This document shows positions 8,214-17,015 of a stretch of DNA of 55,814 nt, one piece after another. Under the pieces are notes generated by a model. That model had not been told where the DNA came from, did not search any database, and saw nothing but the letters and a program-made list of their open reading frames with translations. This DNA is from JANXYW01 sp031400455 (lineage in GTDB: Bacteria > Chloroflexota > Dehalococcoidia > DSTF01 > JACRBR01). The position numbers and the translations under genes were made by a program. Position 1 is the stretch's first letter; each line of letters opens with the position of its first letter. The stretch lies in assembly GCA_031400455.1 (NCBI GenBank), contig JANNPX010000027.1:1-55814 (forward strand), in the 5' to 3' direction.

Positions 8214-8831
8214 TCACCCGTCGATGCGCTCGCTGCGTGATCGATCGCCCGCGCGTTCGCGCTGACGCGCCAGCAACTCGTTGCGAGCGGCGACCGTGTT
8301 GGGGTGAAGCGGCCATCCGACTTCGACCGCCTGTTCGACCATGTAGTTGAGGTGCGCGAGCATAGCAGCGTCGAGGTCCGTCTCCGCCAGTTCGGCGACT
8401 CGGTCGATGGCGTCGTTGCGTGCGCGCTTCATCGGCTCGATCTTGTCGGCGATGAAGATCAGCTTCTGTAGCGGCGTCATATCAGCGTGGGCGGTGGTGT
8501 GATACGCGACGGCGCCGAGGATGTCGGCGTCCACCACGTTGTACTGCTCGCGCAGTAGCGCCACGGCGAGCGGGCCGTGCATGAGAATCGGATCCATGCG
8601 ATCGGCGTCGGTCGCCGCGTACGTCTGGTCGGCGGCGATGCCCAGCAGGCGATCGTTGTTGAGCGCCCGCAGCAGATCGTGTCCCAGCGCGGCGATGCGC
8701 ACGCTCTGCTTGTCGATGCCGTGGACATCCGCCAACCGAAGCGCCTCGTCCACGACGCGTACCACGTGCTCGGCGAGTCCGGCGGGCACCTTCAGCAGTG
8801 CGGCGCGCAGCAGTTCTTCGGCATCGTTCAC
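8214..8831 (-). CDS. yqeK: HD-domain hydrolase, YqeK-like
   Basis: A 205-aa cytoplasmic protein with an HD phosphohydrolase fold. HVVRVVDEALRLADVHG gives the first His, IAALGHDLLRAL the HD pair (about residue 52), HGPLAVALLREQYNV the next His, VAYHTTAHADMTPLQK the following metal ligand region, and IFIADKIEPMKRAR the C-terminal signature typical of YqeK (symmetrical Ap4A hydrolase). The normal nadD/rsfS neighbours of yqeK are not seen here. The start is GTG at 8831, supported by GGAGG about 8 nt upstream. It follows rmuC on the same strand. Confidence 0.78.
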   Translation of the reverse strand: MNDAEELLRAALLKVPAGLAEHVVRVVDEALRLADVHGIDKQSVRIAALGHDLLRALNNDRLLGIAADQTYAATDADRMDPILMHGPLAVALLREQYNVVDADILGAVAYHTTAHADMTPLQKLIFIADKIEPMKRARNDAIDRVAELAETDLDAAMLAHLNYMVEQAVEVGWPLHPNTVAARNELLARQRERAGDRSRSERIDG

Positions 8832-8875
8832 GCGGAATTCCTCCGTATTGCCAGTCTACCGTCTGCAGCCTATCG

Positions 8876-9871
8876 CTACGGGATCAGGCGAAGCGGCTCC
8901 GCGTCGTCGGCCGGTATCGGCGCCCAGTCGTGCTCCAGCGGCCGCGCGAGTCGATCGGCGAAGCGCTCGGCGCCGCGGTCGACATCGTCGTACTTCGTCT
9001 TGGCGTGCGAGATGTGGCTGCCGAGCGTCTCGAACTCGCGGCGGAACCGCGTGAAGTCGTCGTTGAGGCGCTCGAGGTGGCCGACGATGTCGCGCGAGCG
9101 CTCTTCGACCCGCAGCCCCTTGAGGCCGAGCACGAGCGCCTGCAGGTAGGCGAAGAAGCTGTTCGGCGAGCAGGCGATGACGCGCTTCCGCTGTGCGTAC
9201 GCCTGCAGATCGCCCGCTTCGTCGCGGATCATTGACTCGTAGTAGACGTTCTCCGCGGGAATGTACATCAGCGCGAATCCGAACGTACCTTCGTCCGGAA
9301 GGATGTACTTCGCGACGGCATCGATGTGGCCGCGCACGTCCCGCGCGAAGTCGCGCCGTGCGAGGCCGCGCGCCGCGTCACTATCGGCATCGATAATGCG
9401 TCGGAATGCTGCGTCCGGGAACTTCGAATCGATCGGCACGAGTCCGCCGCCAATCAGCACGGCTGCGTCGACGATGGTGCCGTTGCGGAAGCGATGCTGA
9501 AGCGTGAAGTGCTCGTCCGGAAGGATGTCGGCGAGTAGCCGTTCGAGCAGCAATTCGCCGAACTGGCCGCGCGGCTTCGGGGCGCGCAGCATCTGCTGCA
9601 GGCCGGAGATATCGCGCCCGACCTCGAGCATCTGACGCGTCGATTCGGACAGGCGTCCGAGTTGCTGGTCAACGTTGTGCATCGTCTCGCTCGTGCCGGT
9701 CAACGACGACGTGAGCGATTGCTGCACGCCGCTGACGCCGGCGGTGAGTCGCGCATCGAGCGCTTGGAGTTGCGACTGCAGCGCCACTCGCGATTCGCGT
9801 CCTTCGTACCAGATGACGATGGTTGCGCCGAGCGAAGCCAGCACAAGAATGACGAGGAGCGTGACGATCAT
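8876..9871 (-). CDS. rmuC: DNA recombination protein RmuC homologue
   Basis: A 331-aa protein anchored by one N-terminal membrane helix (IVTLLVILVLASLGATIVIW). A coiled-coil stretch follows (about residues 35-95), then the RmuC nuclease-like domain with RAPKPRGQFGELLLERLLAD, VPIDSKFPDAAFRRI, the KYILPDEGTFGFALMYIPAE block and ACSPNSFFAYLQALVLGLKG. E. coli RmuC is longer (about 475 aa); this is a compact version. The ATG has GGAGG 6 nt upstream. The family role is control of inversions at inverted repeats; the biochemistry is poorly defined. Confidence 0.9.
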   Translation of the reverse strand: MIVTLLVILVLASLGATIVIWYEGRESRVALQSQLQALDARLTAGVSGVQQSLTSSLTGTSETMHNVDQQLGRLSESTRQMLEVGRDISGLQQMLRAPKPRGQFGELLLERLLADILPDEHFTLQHRFRNGTIVDAAVLIGGGLVPIDSKFPDAAFRRIIDADSDAARGLARRDFARDVRGHIDAVAKYILPDEGTFGFALMYIPAENVYYESMIRDEAGDLQAYAQRKRVIACSPNSFFAYLQALVLGLKGLRVEERSRDIVGHLERLNDDFTRFRREFETLGSHISHAKTKYDDVDRGAERFADRLARPLEHDWAPIPADDAEPLRLIP

Positions 9872-9986
9872 GGGCGCCTCCGGGTGCCCCGTACCGGCTT
9901 GGGGCGTATGATAGCGACGTCAACAACGCTCGCCATCATAGAGTAGAACAAGAGTTCTTGCCAGCGTACGCGGAGGCGCCAGCAAC

Positions 9987-11438
9987 ATGCGGCACAAGGT
10001 TCGGCTTGATGGGGTGGTGACGCCGGAGGACGCGCGGCGGGAGTACGTGTATCTGCCGTTTGAGATGCCCGCGGGCGCCCAGCGCATCGAAGTGAACTAC
10101 CACTACGAGAATCAAGTCGAGGGCGCGCAGGAAGTCAGTTCCGGCAACAACATCGATATTGGCGTGTTCGATACGCGTGGCGCCGACTTCCTGACGGGCG
10201 GCTTTCGCGGGTGGAGCGGTGGGGCGCGCTCAGCATTCTACATCGCGCGCGATGCGGCGACGCCCGGCTACCTGCGCGGTCCGCTGCAGGCCGGTGCCTG
10301 GACGCTGATGTTCGGTCTTTCGAAGATCGATGATGCGGCGGTGCGGTATCGGGTGAACATCGAGATGGATATCGACCCCGCGTCCGAGCACATGCCGCCC
10401 GGCCAGGTACACGTGCCAGGCAAGGCGCTGGCGCAGCGAGGCGCGAAGCCCATCCCGCCGGGCGAGGCGGGCGTCGGCCGCTGGTATCGCGGCGACTTGC
10501 ACGCGCACAGCGAGCACAGCGACGGCGCGAACACCGTCGAAGAGATCGTCGAATACACGCGCCGCATTGGCCTCGACTACTTCGCGCTCACCGATCACAA
10601 CACGATCAGCCACTGGGACGAACTGGCGCGGCTGAACGATCGCGCGCCGCTGCTGATCCCGGGCGAAGAGATCACGATGTATGGCGGCCACGCCAACGTC
10701 TGGGGGCTCGACAACTGGATCGATTTCCGTGGCAGTGACAGCGAGCGCGTGCAGCAGTTGGTCGAAGAAGCGAACCGCCGCGGATCGATGTTCTCGATCA
10801 ACCACCCCGATTCGCCGATCCCGTGGAAGCACGATGCCGTACGCAGCTATCAGGCCGTGGAGGTGTGGAACGCACCGTGGCGCTGGTACAACGAGCCCGC
10901 GCTTCTGCGCTGGGACGAGCATCTGAAGCGCGGCGAGCGCATGATCGCCGTCGGCGGCAGCGACTCACATTGTGTGCCACCGGCGAAGATGACGCAGCCG
11001 AACGGGCCCGGCGAGCCGTGTACGTGGGTGTACGTCGAGGGACCGCTGACGCAGCGCGGCGTGCTGGAAGCGGTCGAACTCGGCCACGTGTTCATCTCGG
11101 AGGCGCCGAACGGGCCGTTCATCGAGTTGCGGGCGGATGCCGGCGACGACGGCGCGTTCACGGCGATGCCGGGCGACCGCATCGATGCGGTCGACGGTGC
11201 GCTTGTGCGATTCCGTGTGACGTACCGCGGGCCCGACGGCAAGCATCTGCGGTTCTTCGGGAAGCGCGGACTGGTGAAGGAGATCACGCCGGACGTCGAG
11301 GAGTACGACGGCGAGTTCGAGCTGCGTATCGAAGGCGACGACTACATCCGCTGCGAGGTGCGCGGCTTCCGCGGCCGCCCGGATCGCGGCGAGGTCGTCC
11401 ACGCGATGACGAACCCGATTTACTGGGGCCAGTGGTAG
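9987..11438 (+). CDS. CehA/McbA-family PHP metallohydrolase
   Basis: A 483-aa protein. Residues about 1-160 are a beta-rich domain. The PHP domain starts at YRGDLHAHSEHSDG (about residue 169), followed by YFALTDHNTISHW, IPGEEITMYGGHANVWG, FSINHPDSPIPW and VGGSDSHC, which together supply the usual PHP His/Asp/Glu metal ligands. The C-terminal part (about 370-483) is another beta domain. The family includes carbaryl hydrolase CehA and phosphoesterases, but the substrate cannot be read from sequence. No signal peptide is evident. Confidence 0.88.
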   Translation: MRHKVRLDGVVTPEDARREYVYLPFEMPAGAQRIEVNYHYENQVEGAQEVSSGNNIDIGVFDTRGADFLTGGFRGWSGGARSAFYIARDAATPGYLRGPLQAGAWTLMFGLSKIDDAAVRYRVNIEMDIDPASEHMPPGQVHVPGKALAQRGAKPIPPGEAGVGRWYRGDLHAHSEHSDGANTVEEIVEYTRRIGLDYFALTDHNTISHWDELARLNDRAPLLIPGEEITMYGGHANVWGLDNWIDFRGSDSERVQQLVEEANRRGSMFSINHPDSPIPWKHDAVRSYQAVEVWNAPWRWYNEPALLRWDEHLKRGERMIAVGGSDSHCVPPAKMTQPNGPGEPCTWVYVEGPLTQRGVLEAVELGHVFISEAPNGPFIELRADAGDDGAFTAMPGDRIDAVDGALVRFRVTYRGPDGKHLRFFGKRGLVKEITPDVEEYDGEFELRIEGDDYIRCEVRGFRGRPDRGEVVHAMTNPIYWGQW

Positions 11439-11508
11439 GCGGGCCGCTTGCGATTTTCGCAACGCGCGCGAGGTTGCGGACAGGGGCGTCAAGTTCGATG
11501 ATCCAGCG

Positions 11509-12138
11509 ATGACAGACATTGCGATTCGCCCCGCGACGCCTGCCGACATGCCGCGCCTGATCGACATCATGTACGACGACCCGCCGAGCGACATGCGGGC
11601 GATGGAACCCGACGTGCGGAAGGCGAAAGCACTCGGCGCGCTGGTCATGCGCGCGGGGTTGGAGATCGCTGTGGAGCGCACGGTGGTTGCGGTGGTTGAC
11701 GGACGGCCGGTCGGATTGCTCGAGACCAGGCGGCCCGGCGATGCATCGCAGGCAACGTCCGCGTTCGCTATTCCCATTATCCTCATGCGCGGCCTGCCGA
11801 TTACCGGGCCATCAGGGCTCGTACGGTACTTTCGGTATCAGCGTGCGCGCGCCAAGGTGGAGATCAAGCATCCGCCGGAGGCGTACTACATCGGCGAGTT
11901 GGATGTCGATCCGACGTGCCGGAATCGCGGTATTGGCGCGCAACTGCTGGCGCATGCCGAGGCGGAAGCGCGCGCGCTTGGTATCACGCGGATGGCGCTC
12001 TGCACCGGCATCAGCAATCCCGCACAGCGTCTGTACGAGCGCTCGGGATTCAAAATCGAGGAGACGCGACGACACGCTGACTACGAGCGGGTGACCGGTA
12101 ATCCGGGCCGCGTGCTGATGGTGAAGGATTTGGGTTAG
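11509..12138 (+). CDS. GNAT-family N-acetyltransferase
   Basis: A 209-aa GNAT protein. The fold is recognisable from IAIRPATPADMPRLIDIMYD at the N-terminus, then strands containing ERTVVAVVDGRPVGLLETR. The acetyl-CoA loop is LDVDPTCRNRGIGAQLLAHA, where R-N-R-G-I-G matches the Q/RxxGxG/A motif. ALCTGISNPAQRLYERSGFK is the final beta-alpha-beta unit. The acceptor is unknown. It ends exactly where convergent larE ends (stop codons abut at 12138/12139). Confidence 0.88.
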   Translation: MTDIAIRPATPADMPRLIDIMYDDPPSDMRAMEPDVRKAKALGALVMRAGLEIAVERTVVAVVDGRPVGLLETRRPGDASQATSAFAIPIILMRGLPITGPSGLVRYFRYQRARAKVEIKHPPEAYYIGELDVDPTCRNRGIGAQLLAHAEAEARALGITRMALCTGISNPAQRLYERSGFKIEETRRHADYERVTGNPGRVLMVKDLG

Positions 12139-12975
12139 CTAGAGCTGGATGAGCGCGCCCGGTCGACCAGCCGTCGTTGGCTGCCCGAGGCCTTCGTTCA
12201 TCGAGCCGCTGCGGAAGCCGACGAGATCCAGCGTGACGTACTGGTAGCCGAGATTGCGCAGGCGCGTGACGATGCGGTCGCGATGCTCGACGACGAGCGG
12301 GATGTCGGCGAGCTCCACCTCGATGCGCGCGACGTCGCCGTGGTGCCGCACCCGGAGCTGGCGCATCCCGAGCCCGCGGAGGAATGCTTCCGCTGCACCG
12401 AGCTGGTCGAGCGCTTCCACCGTCACGGGCGTGCCGTAGGGAATGCGCGACGAGAGGCACGCCATGGCGGGCTTGTCCCACGTGGGTAGCCCGCGCTCTT
12501 TCGAGAGCTCGCGGATATCCGTCTTGGTCAGGCCGGCTTCGATCAGCGGGCTCCGAACTCGATGCTCGGCGGCGGCGACCCGGCCCGGACGGTGGTCGCC
12601 CAGATCGTCCATGTTGCAGCCGTCCAGGACGAAAGCGATCCCGTCGCGCTCTGCCATCTCTTCGAGCAGTCCGTAAAGCTCCGTCTTGCAGTGGTAGCAG
12701 CGTTGGGGTGAGTTCTCGACGTAGCCCGGGCGATCCATCTCCGACGTTCCGAGCAGCATGTGGCGGATACCAATTTGGGCCGCCAGCGACCTCGCCTCTT
12801 TCACTTCTGAAGCTGGAATCGACGGGGAGACGCCTGTCACGGCCAGCGCCCGGTTGCCCAGCACGTCGGCCGCCACGGCGGCGACGAAGGTGCTATCGAC
12901 GCCAGCCGAGAAGGCGACGACCGCCGAGTCCATTTCGGAGACGATCCGGCGCAGTTCGACAAGTTTTGGATTCAC
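12139..12975 (-). CDS. larE: LarE-type ATP-dependent sulfur transferase
   Basis: A 278-aa PP-loop protein. VVAFSAGVDSTFVAAVAAD contains the SGGxDS-like ATP pyrophosphatase loop (here SAGVDS). NSPQRCYHCKTELY carries the Cys of the CxxC pair, part of the LarE signature, and LSSRIPYGTPVT is another family block. LarE donates sulfur to make the nickel-pincer nucleotide cofactor of lactate racemase; LarB/LarC are not in the window. I prefer the GTG at 12975 over TTG 12978, because a TATCAT box lies exactly 6 nt upstream (12982-12987) with no Shine-Dalgarno, suggesting a leaderless transcript. Confidence 0.9.
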   Translation of the reverse strand: MNPKLVELRRIVSEMDSAVVAFSAGVDSTFVAAVAADVLGNRALAVTGVSPSIPASEVKEARSLAAQIGIRHMLLGTSEMDRPGYVENSPQRCYHCKTELYGLLEEMAERDGIAFVLDGCNMDDLGDHRPGRVAAAEHRVRSPLIEAGLTKTDIRELSKERGLPTWDKPAMACLSSRIPYGTPVTVEALDQLGAAEAFLRGLGMRQLRVRHHGDVARIEVELADIPLVVEHRDRIVTRLRNLGYQYVTLDLVGFRSGSMNEGLGQPTTAGRPGALIQL

Positions 12976-12981
12976 CAAGGC

Positions 12982-12987
12982 ATGATA
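12982..12987 (-). promoter_or_regulatory. Leaderless-type -10 box of larE
   Basis: On the minus strand TATCAT is followed by 6 nt and then GTG (12975). No convincing -35 is visible. The spacing matches the boxes before hemB, hisH, hisA, ligA and metH. Confidence 0.45.
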
Positions 12988-13118
12988 GCAGGCACCAGCT
13001 TCGGCGGCGGTACTGTCCGGCCACCTGAGCGGACGCGGCCAACGGCTAGCTCCGGCTTGAACTTCACATCACAAACTGACGCTCTCGCATCTGCAGCCCG
13101 TAGGGGTTTCTACCGATA

Positions 13119-14930
13119 TTGAAGGGGAACCCGGTTGGTGGAAGTGAGGTTCGTTTGGGCGGCTCGACTTCGCATATTGCGCTGCGCTTCGCGGCGATTA
13201 GCGTCCTGGCGCTGAGCATCATCGCGGGCCTCGCTGGGGCCAGCAGCTATATGCTCGCCCGAAGCGCGGAAGAAGACTTCGCTTCACGCAACGCCGATCG
13301 TCTCGTCGGCGAGCCGATCCGGGCGGCGCTGGAGCCGGGCACTGCCACCGGCGGCCTCCCGCTCACGGTCGAGCAGCAGGGCCGGCTGGACGCGCTTACC
13401 GAACAACTCCTCTCCTCGAACCTTCGCGGCGTGCGCCTCTGGACGCCCGACGGACAGGTGGCGTACGAAGTCGGCGTCAGCGCCGGAACGAGCGCGCCCT
13501 CGGCCGCGAACGGTGTGTCGTCCTCGCGCGTCGCAGCGAGCGATGGAGCGGCGCTGTTCGCTGCGTACGCTCCCGCCGCTGGCTACGTGCTCGAGATCAC
13601 GCAGGATGCCGCGCCGATCGATCGAAAGATTGCATCGTCTCAGCAAACGGCGATTGTGGTGATCGCGGTCACGTATGTGCTCCTGTGCATCGCGCTGCAG
13701 GGGGCGTTCTGGGTCGCGACGCGCACCGTCGCATCGGAGCACCGGCGCCTCGTCCAGCTCTACGCGCATGGGGAAGACCTGCGGTCGTCGCTCGATCTGC
13801 ACGACGTGATCATGCGCATCGCCAGCGAAGCAACGACGGTGGCGCGAGCCGATCACAGCCTGGTCGCCCTCTTCGAGGCCGAAACCGGCGATCTTGTCTT
13901 GCGGGCAACCTACGACGCTGGGACCGGAGCGGTGGCGCATCAGCAGCGCGCCATCGAGGAGTGGTTCCTGCGCCGCGCGGTGGTCACCAACTCAACCATC
14001 GTGAGTGGGCAGTCGGCGAAGGCGTACACACAGTTCTTTGGCGCGCAGATGGATGCGCTCGATCAGGTCAACGTGTTGGTCATTCCGATGTCGCTGCGTG
14101 ATCGGGTCGTGGGCGTCCTGGCCATCGTGCGGGTGCCGGATGGGCGGCGTACGGCGTTCACGCCACAGGACATGCGGCAGGCAGGCGACCTCGCGGCGCA
14201 AGGTGCGGTAGCGGTTGAGCAGGCGCTGCTATTCGCCAAGGTGCGATCCTACGCGAAGGAGGTCGAGCTTAGCTACGATTCGACCCTCAAGGCGATGATG
14301 GCCGCGCTGGATGCGAAGGACGACGTCAGCGAAGGACACGGCGAACGCGTGGCGCGGATGACGGGGCAACTCGCGCGGCAGATGGGCGTCGAGTCGGACA
14401 GCGCGATCGTCGATATGGAGCGCGGCGCGCTGCTGCACGACGTCGGCACGATCGGCGTGCCGGACGCAGTGCTGAAGAAGCCAACGGCGCTCAATGACCT
14501 GGAGTGGGAGGCGATGCGCAAGCATCCACTGTTGGCGGGGATGATGATCTCCAAAGTCGGGTTCCTGGAAGGCGCGACGCCGATCTTGCTGTACCACCAT
14601 GAGCGCTTCGATGGAGGCGGCTATCCCTTCGGATTGGCCGGGGACAAGATCCCGCTCGATGCGCGCATCTTCTCCGTTGTCGACGCGTACGACGCGATGA
14701 CGTCGGAGCGGCCGTGGCGTGATGCGATGACGCATGAGCAGGCGATGGCCGAAGTCGGTGCGGGAAGCGGGACGCAATTCGATCCGGCGGTCGTGTCCAA
14801 GTTCAACCACATGATCGCGACGCATCCCGAGCTACGCACGCGGCCCGCGGCGCCGCCGCGAGAGCGCGATGTACACCACAGCGACGACTTCGCGCCCACG
14901 CCACGGAACGCCGACAGCAGCGCGGCGTAA
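13119..14930 (+). CDS. Membrane GAF/HD-GYP sensor protein
   Basis: A 603-aa sensor. Membrane helices at about 21-45 and 178-198 flank an extracytoplasmic region. A GAF domain spans about 217-375 and an HD-GYP domain about 390-580. HD-GYP enzymes hydrolyse cyclic-di-GMP. Visible residues are HGERVARM, LLHDVGTIGVPD (His440-Asp441), YHHERFDGGGYPFGL with the GYP at 500-502, and VVDAYDAMTSERPW. The Lys of the usual HDxGK motif is Thr444, which may alter activity. The start is uncertain: TTG 13119 has no good ribosome site, while TTG 13155 has GAGG 5 nt upstream. Confidence 0.88.
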   Translation: MKGNPVGGSEVRLGGSTSHIALRFAAISVLALSIIAGLAGASSYMLARSAEEDFASRNADRLVGEPIRAALEPGTATGGLPLTVEQQGRLDALTEQLLSSNLRGVRLWTPDGQVAYEVGVSAGTSAPSAANGVSSSRVAASDGAALFAAYAPAAGYVLEITQDAAPIDRKIASSQQTAIVVIAVTYVLLCIALQGAFWVATRTVASEHRRLVQLYAHGEDLRSSLDLHDVIMRIASEATTVARADHSLVALFEAETGDLVLRATYDAGTGAVAHQQRAIEEWFLRRAVVTNSTIVSGQSAKAYTQFFGAQMDALDQVNVLVIPMSLRDRVVGVLAIVRVPDGRRTAFTPQDMRQAGDLAAQGAVAVEQALLFAKVRSYAKEVELSYDSTLKAMMAALDAKDDVSEGHGERVARMTGQLARQMGVESDSAIVDMERGALLHDVGTIGVPDAVLKKPTALNDLEWEAMRKHPLLAGMMISKVGFLEGATPILLYHHERFDGGGYPFGLAGDKIPLDARIFSVVDAYDAMTSERPWRDAMTHEQAMAEVGAGSGTQFDPAVVSKFNHMIATHPELRTRPAAPPRERDVHHSDDFAPTPRNADSSAA

Positions 14931-14950
14931 GTTCGCCCGCTGCGGTCGCG

Positions 14951-16861
14951 CTACGTGCAGGCGCTGACGTTCTGGGTAAACACGAGCGCCATCTTCGTCA
15001 GATCCAGGATGCTAATCGACAGCGTGGCGTCCTGGTTCAGCCGCTCCGGTGCCGGCGGGATGCTCTGCCCGAATTTCTGCGCGGCGAGGGTGAGATCCAA
15101 GATCGACACGCCGTGGTCGCCGTCGATGTCGGCCCGCATGATCTCGCAGAAGACGAGCGGATTCTCGACCAGCGCGGCCTCTTGCGCGTCGGTGTAGCCG
15201 TCTCCGTCGTCGTCGAGGTCGCAGGCATCGCCGATCTGGTCAGAGCCGGCGCGGCCGGCGAACGCATTGCCGCCGTCGCCGTTCGCTTGTGCCGCGTTCA
15301 TCACGATCTTGCAGTTGTCGCTGGCGTCCAGTGTCCCGTCCAGGTCGGTGTCGACGCAGGGGCCGAATCTCAACGTGTCGGCGCCGATGTCGCAGACACT
15401 ATCGCCGTCGGAGTCGAGCTGATCGTCCGCGCACCCGTACGCATCGGTCGGTGTTGCGGCTGCCGTGCCTGGACAGAAATCGACCCCGGTACACGCGCTG
15501 GGACCCGCACTCGCGGCGTTGATATCGCAGCGCCCGTCAGCGTCGTCATCCACCTGGCCGTATGCACAGCCCTTAGCGTCAGCGGGCGCTGCGGCTGCCG
15601 TGTCGTCACACAGATCACGCGCATCACACACGCCATCCGTGTCAGCATCGGGACTGCCGCCGGGGCACGTCACAGTACCCTGCGCGACGGAGCAGCCGTC
15701 GGCATCGACCGAGGCGCCCGCGATCGTGCTCGGGCAGAGGTCCGCGCCGGTGCAGCCGGCCGGCCCCGCGCTCTCCGCACCGATGTTGCAGGTGCCATCG
15801 CCGTCCTCATCGACCTGCGCTTTGGAGCACCCTGATACGTCATGCGTCGTCGCGGCAACAGTGCTGGGACAGAGATCTGCGCCGGTGCAGGGGGCGGGTC
15901 CATTGCTCTCGGCGCCCCGGTCGCAGACATCGTCGGCGTCTTGGTCGACCTGCGCTCTCGAACAGCCCGCGGCATCATGCAGAGCGGCCGCGACGGTGCC
16001 CACACAGAGATCTGCGCCGTTGCAGGGGTTGGGACCGGGGGTTTCTCCTCCGATGTTGCAGACATCGTCCGCGTCTGAATCGACTTGCGACCTCGAGCAA
16101 CCGAATGCGTCGTGCGTGGTAGCGGCAACGGTGCCCGGGCAGAGATCCGCTCCGGCGCACGGGATCGGGCCGGCGCCCTCCGCACCAATGTCGCAGACAT
16201 TGTCGGCATCCTGATCCACCTGCGCCCTGCTACAGCCGCCGACATCGACCGGCGACGTCGCGATGGTGCCGGGGCAATAGTCCCGGTCGTCGCAGATGCC
16301 GTCGGCGTCCGTGTCTGGACTGGCGCCCGAACAGGTCTTCGCGCCCTGCGCCACCGAGCAACCGTCACCATCGATCGCCGCGCCCGCGGTTGTTCCCGTG
16401 CACAGATCCGCGCCCAGACAGGGAATCGGACCCCCGCTCTCCGCCGTGATGTCACAGACCGTATCGTCGTCGAGGTCGACCTGAGCCCGGGAACAGCCCG
16501 CCGCGTCGTGAGCGGCGGCGTCCACCGTAGCGCCGCACAGATCCTCGCCGGCGCATGGACCCGGGCCGATGCTCTCGGCAGAGATGTCGCAAATCCCGTC
16601 GTCGTCGGCGTCTACTCGCGAGACGGGACACCCATTCACGTCGGTCGCGACGCCGTCGGGGGTGGAGGGACACAGATCCGCGCCGACCGCGGTCGACAGG
16701 ACGCGCGACGGTACGCTGCCGGTCGCGTGGAGCGTGGCCGTATCGGTGTCACCGCCCCAGCCCCCGCCGACCATGCCGAACACTGTCATCGCAGCGAGGA
16801 TCACCAGCAGGCGTGCGGCGCGCTGGTGGATGTGATTTATCCTCCGCCGGTTGCGGTGCAT
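14951..16861 (-). CDS. Secreted Cys-rich TSP3-like repeat protein with dockerin-like C-terminus
   Basis: A 636-aa protein with a basic N-terminus and signal peptide (LLVILAAMTVFGMVGG). From about residue 58 it is built of roughly eight units of about 44 aa. The pattern is GADLCxxT...DxxGCSxAQVD, then DxDxDxVCDIxAE, then GPxPC: four Cys and an Asp-rich calcium-type loop per unit. Units three and seven carry an insert (PDTDADGICDDRDYC). Then come TSP3-like DTDLDGTLDASDNC and DLDDDGDGYTDAQEAAL. The C-terminus has two dockerin-type loops, ADIDGDHGVSILDLTLAA and NQDATLSISILDLTKMA. It ends VSACT and is paralogous there to the next gene. AAGGA precedes the ATG. Confidence 0.85.
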   Translation of the reverse strand: MHRNRRRINHIHQRAARLLVILAAMTVFGMVGGGWGGDTDTATLHATGSVPSRVLSTAVGADLCPSTPDGVATDVNGCPVSRVDADDDGICDISAESIGPGPCAGEDLCGATVDAAAHDAAGCSRAQVDLDDDTVCDITAESGGPIPCLGADLCTGTTAGAAIDGDGCSVAQGAKTCSGASPDTDADGICDDRDYCPGTIATSPVDVGGCSRAQVDQDADNVCDIGAEGAGPIPCAGADLCPGTVAATTHDAFGCSRSQVDSDADDVCNIGGETPGPNPCNGADLCVGTVAAALHDAAGCSRAQVDQDADDVCDRGAESNGPAPCTGADLCPSTVAATTHDVSGCSKAQVDEDGDGTCNIGAESAGPAGCTGADLCPSTIAGASVDADGCSVAQGTVTCPGGSPDADTDGVCDARDLCDDTAAAAPADAKGCAYGQVDDDADGRCDINAASAGPSACTGVDFCPGTAAATPTDAYGCADDQLDSDGDSVCDIGADTLRFGPCVDTDLDGTLDASDNCKIVMNAAQANGDGGNAFAGRAGSDQIGDACDLDDDGDGYTDAQEAALVENPLVFCEIMRADIDGDHGVSILDLTLAAQKFGQSIPPAPERLNQDATLSISILDLTKMALVFTQNVSACT

Positions 16862-17015
16862 CAGAGATCCTTCTTGAACGGGGCAGCATCATACTCGCGG
16901 GGATTCCAGAATCCCACGCACAGACTGGCGTGTCAACCCTCAACCAGTTCGACAAGTTCCGAAAACGCCGAGTTCCGTCAAGAAGCGCGCTGATTTGGCG
17001 CCCGCGATGCTGCGC

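Noticed and set aside
15350..16700. Possible CRISPR-like periodic repeats
   Set aside because: The period is about 132 nt with codon-level variation and an open frame throughout; it is a protein repeat.
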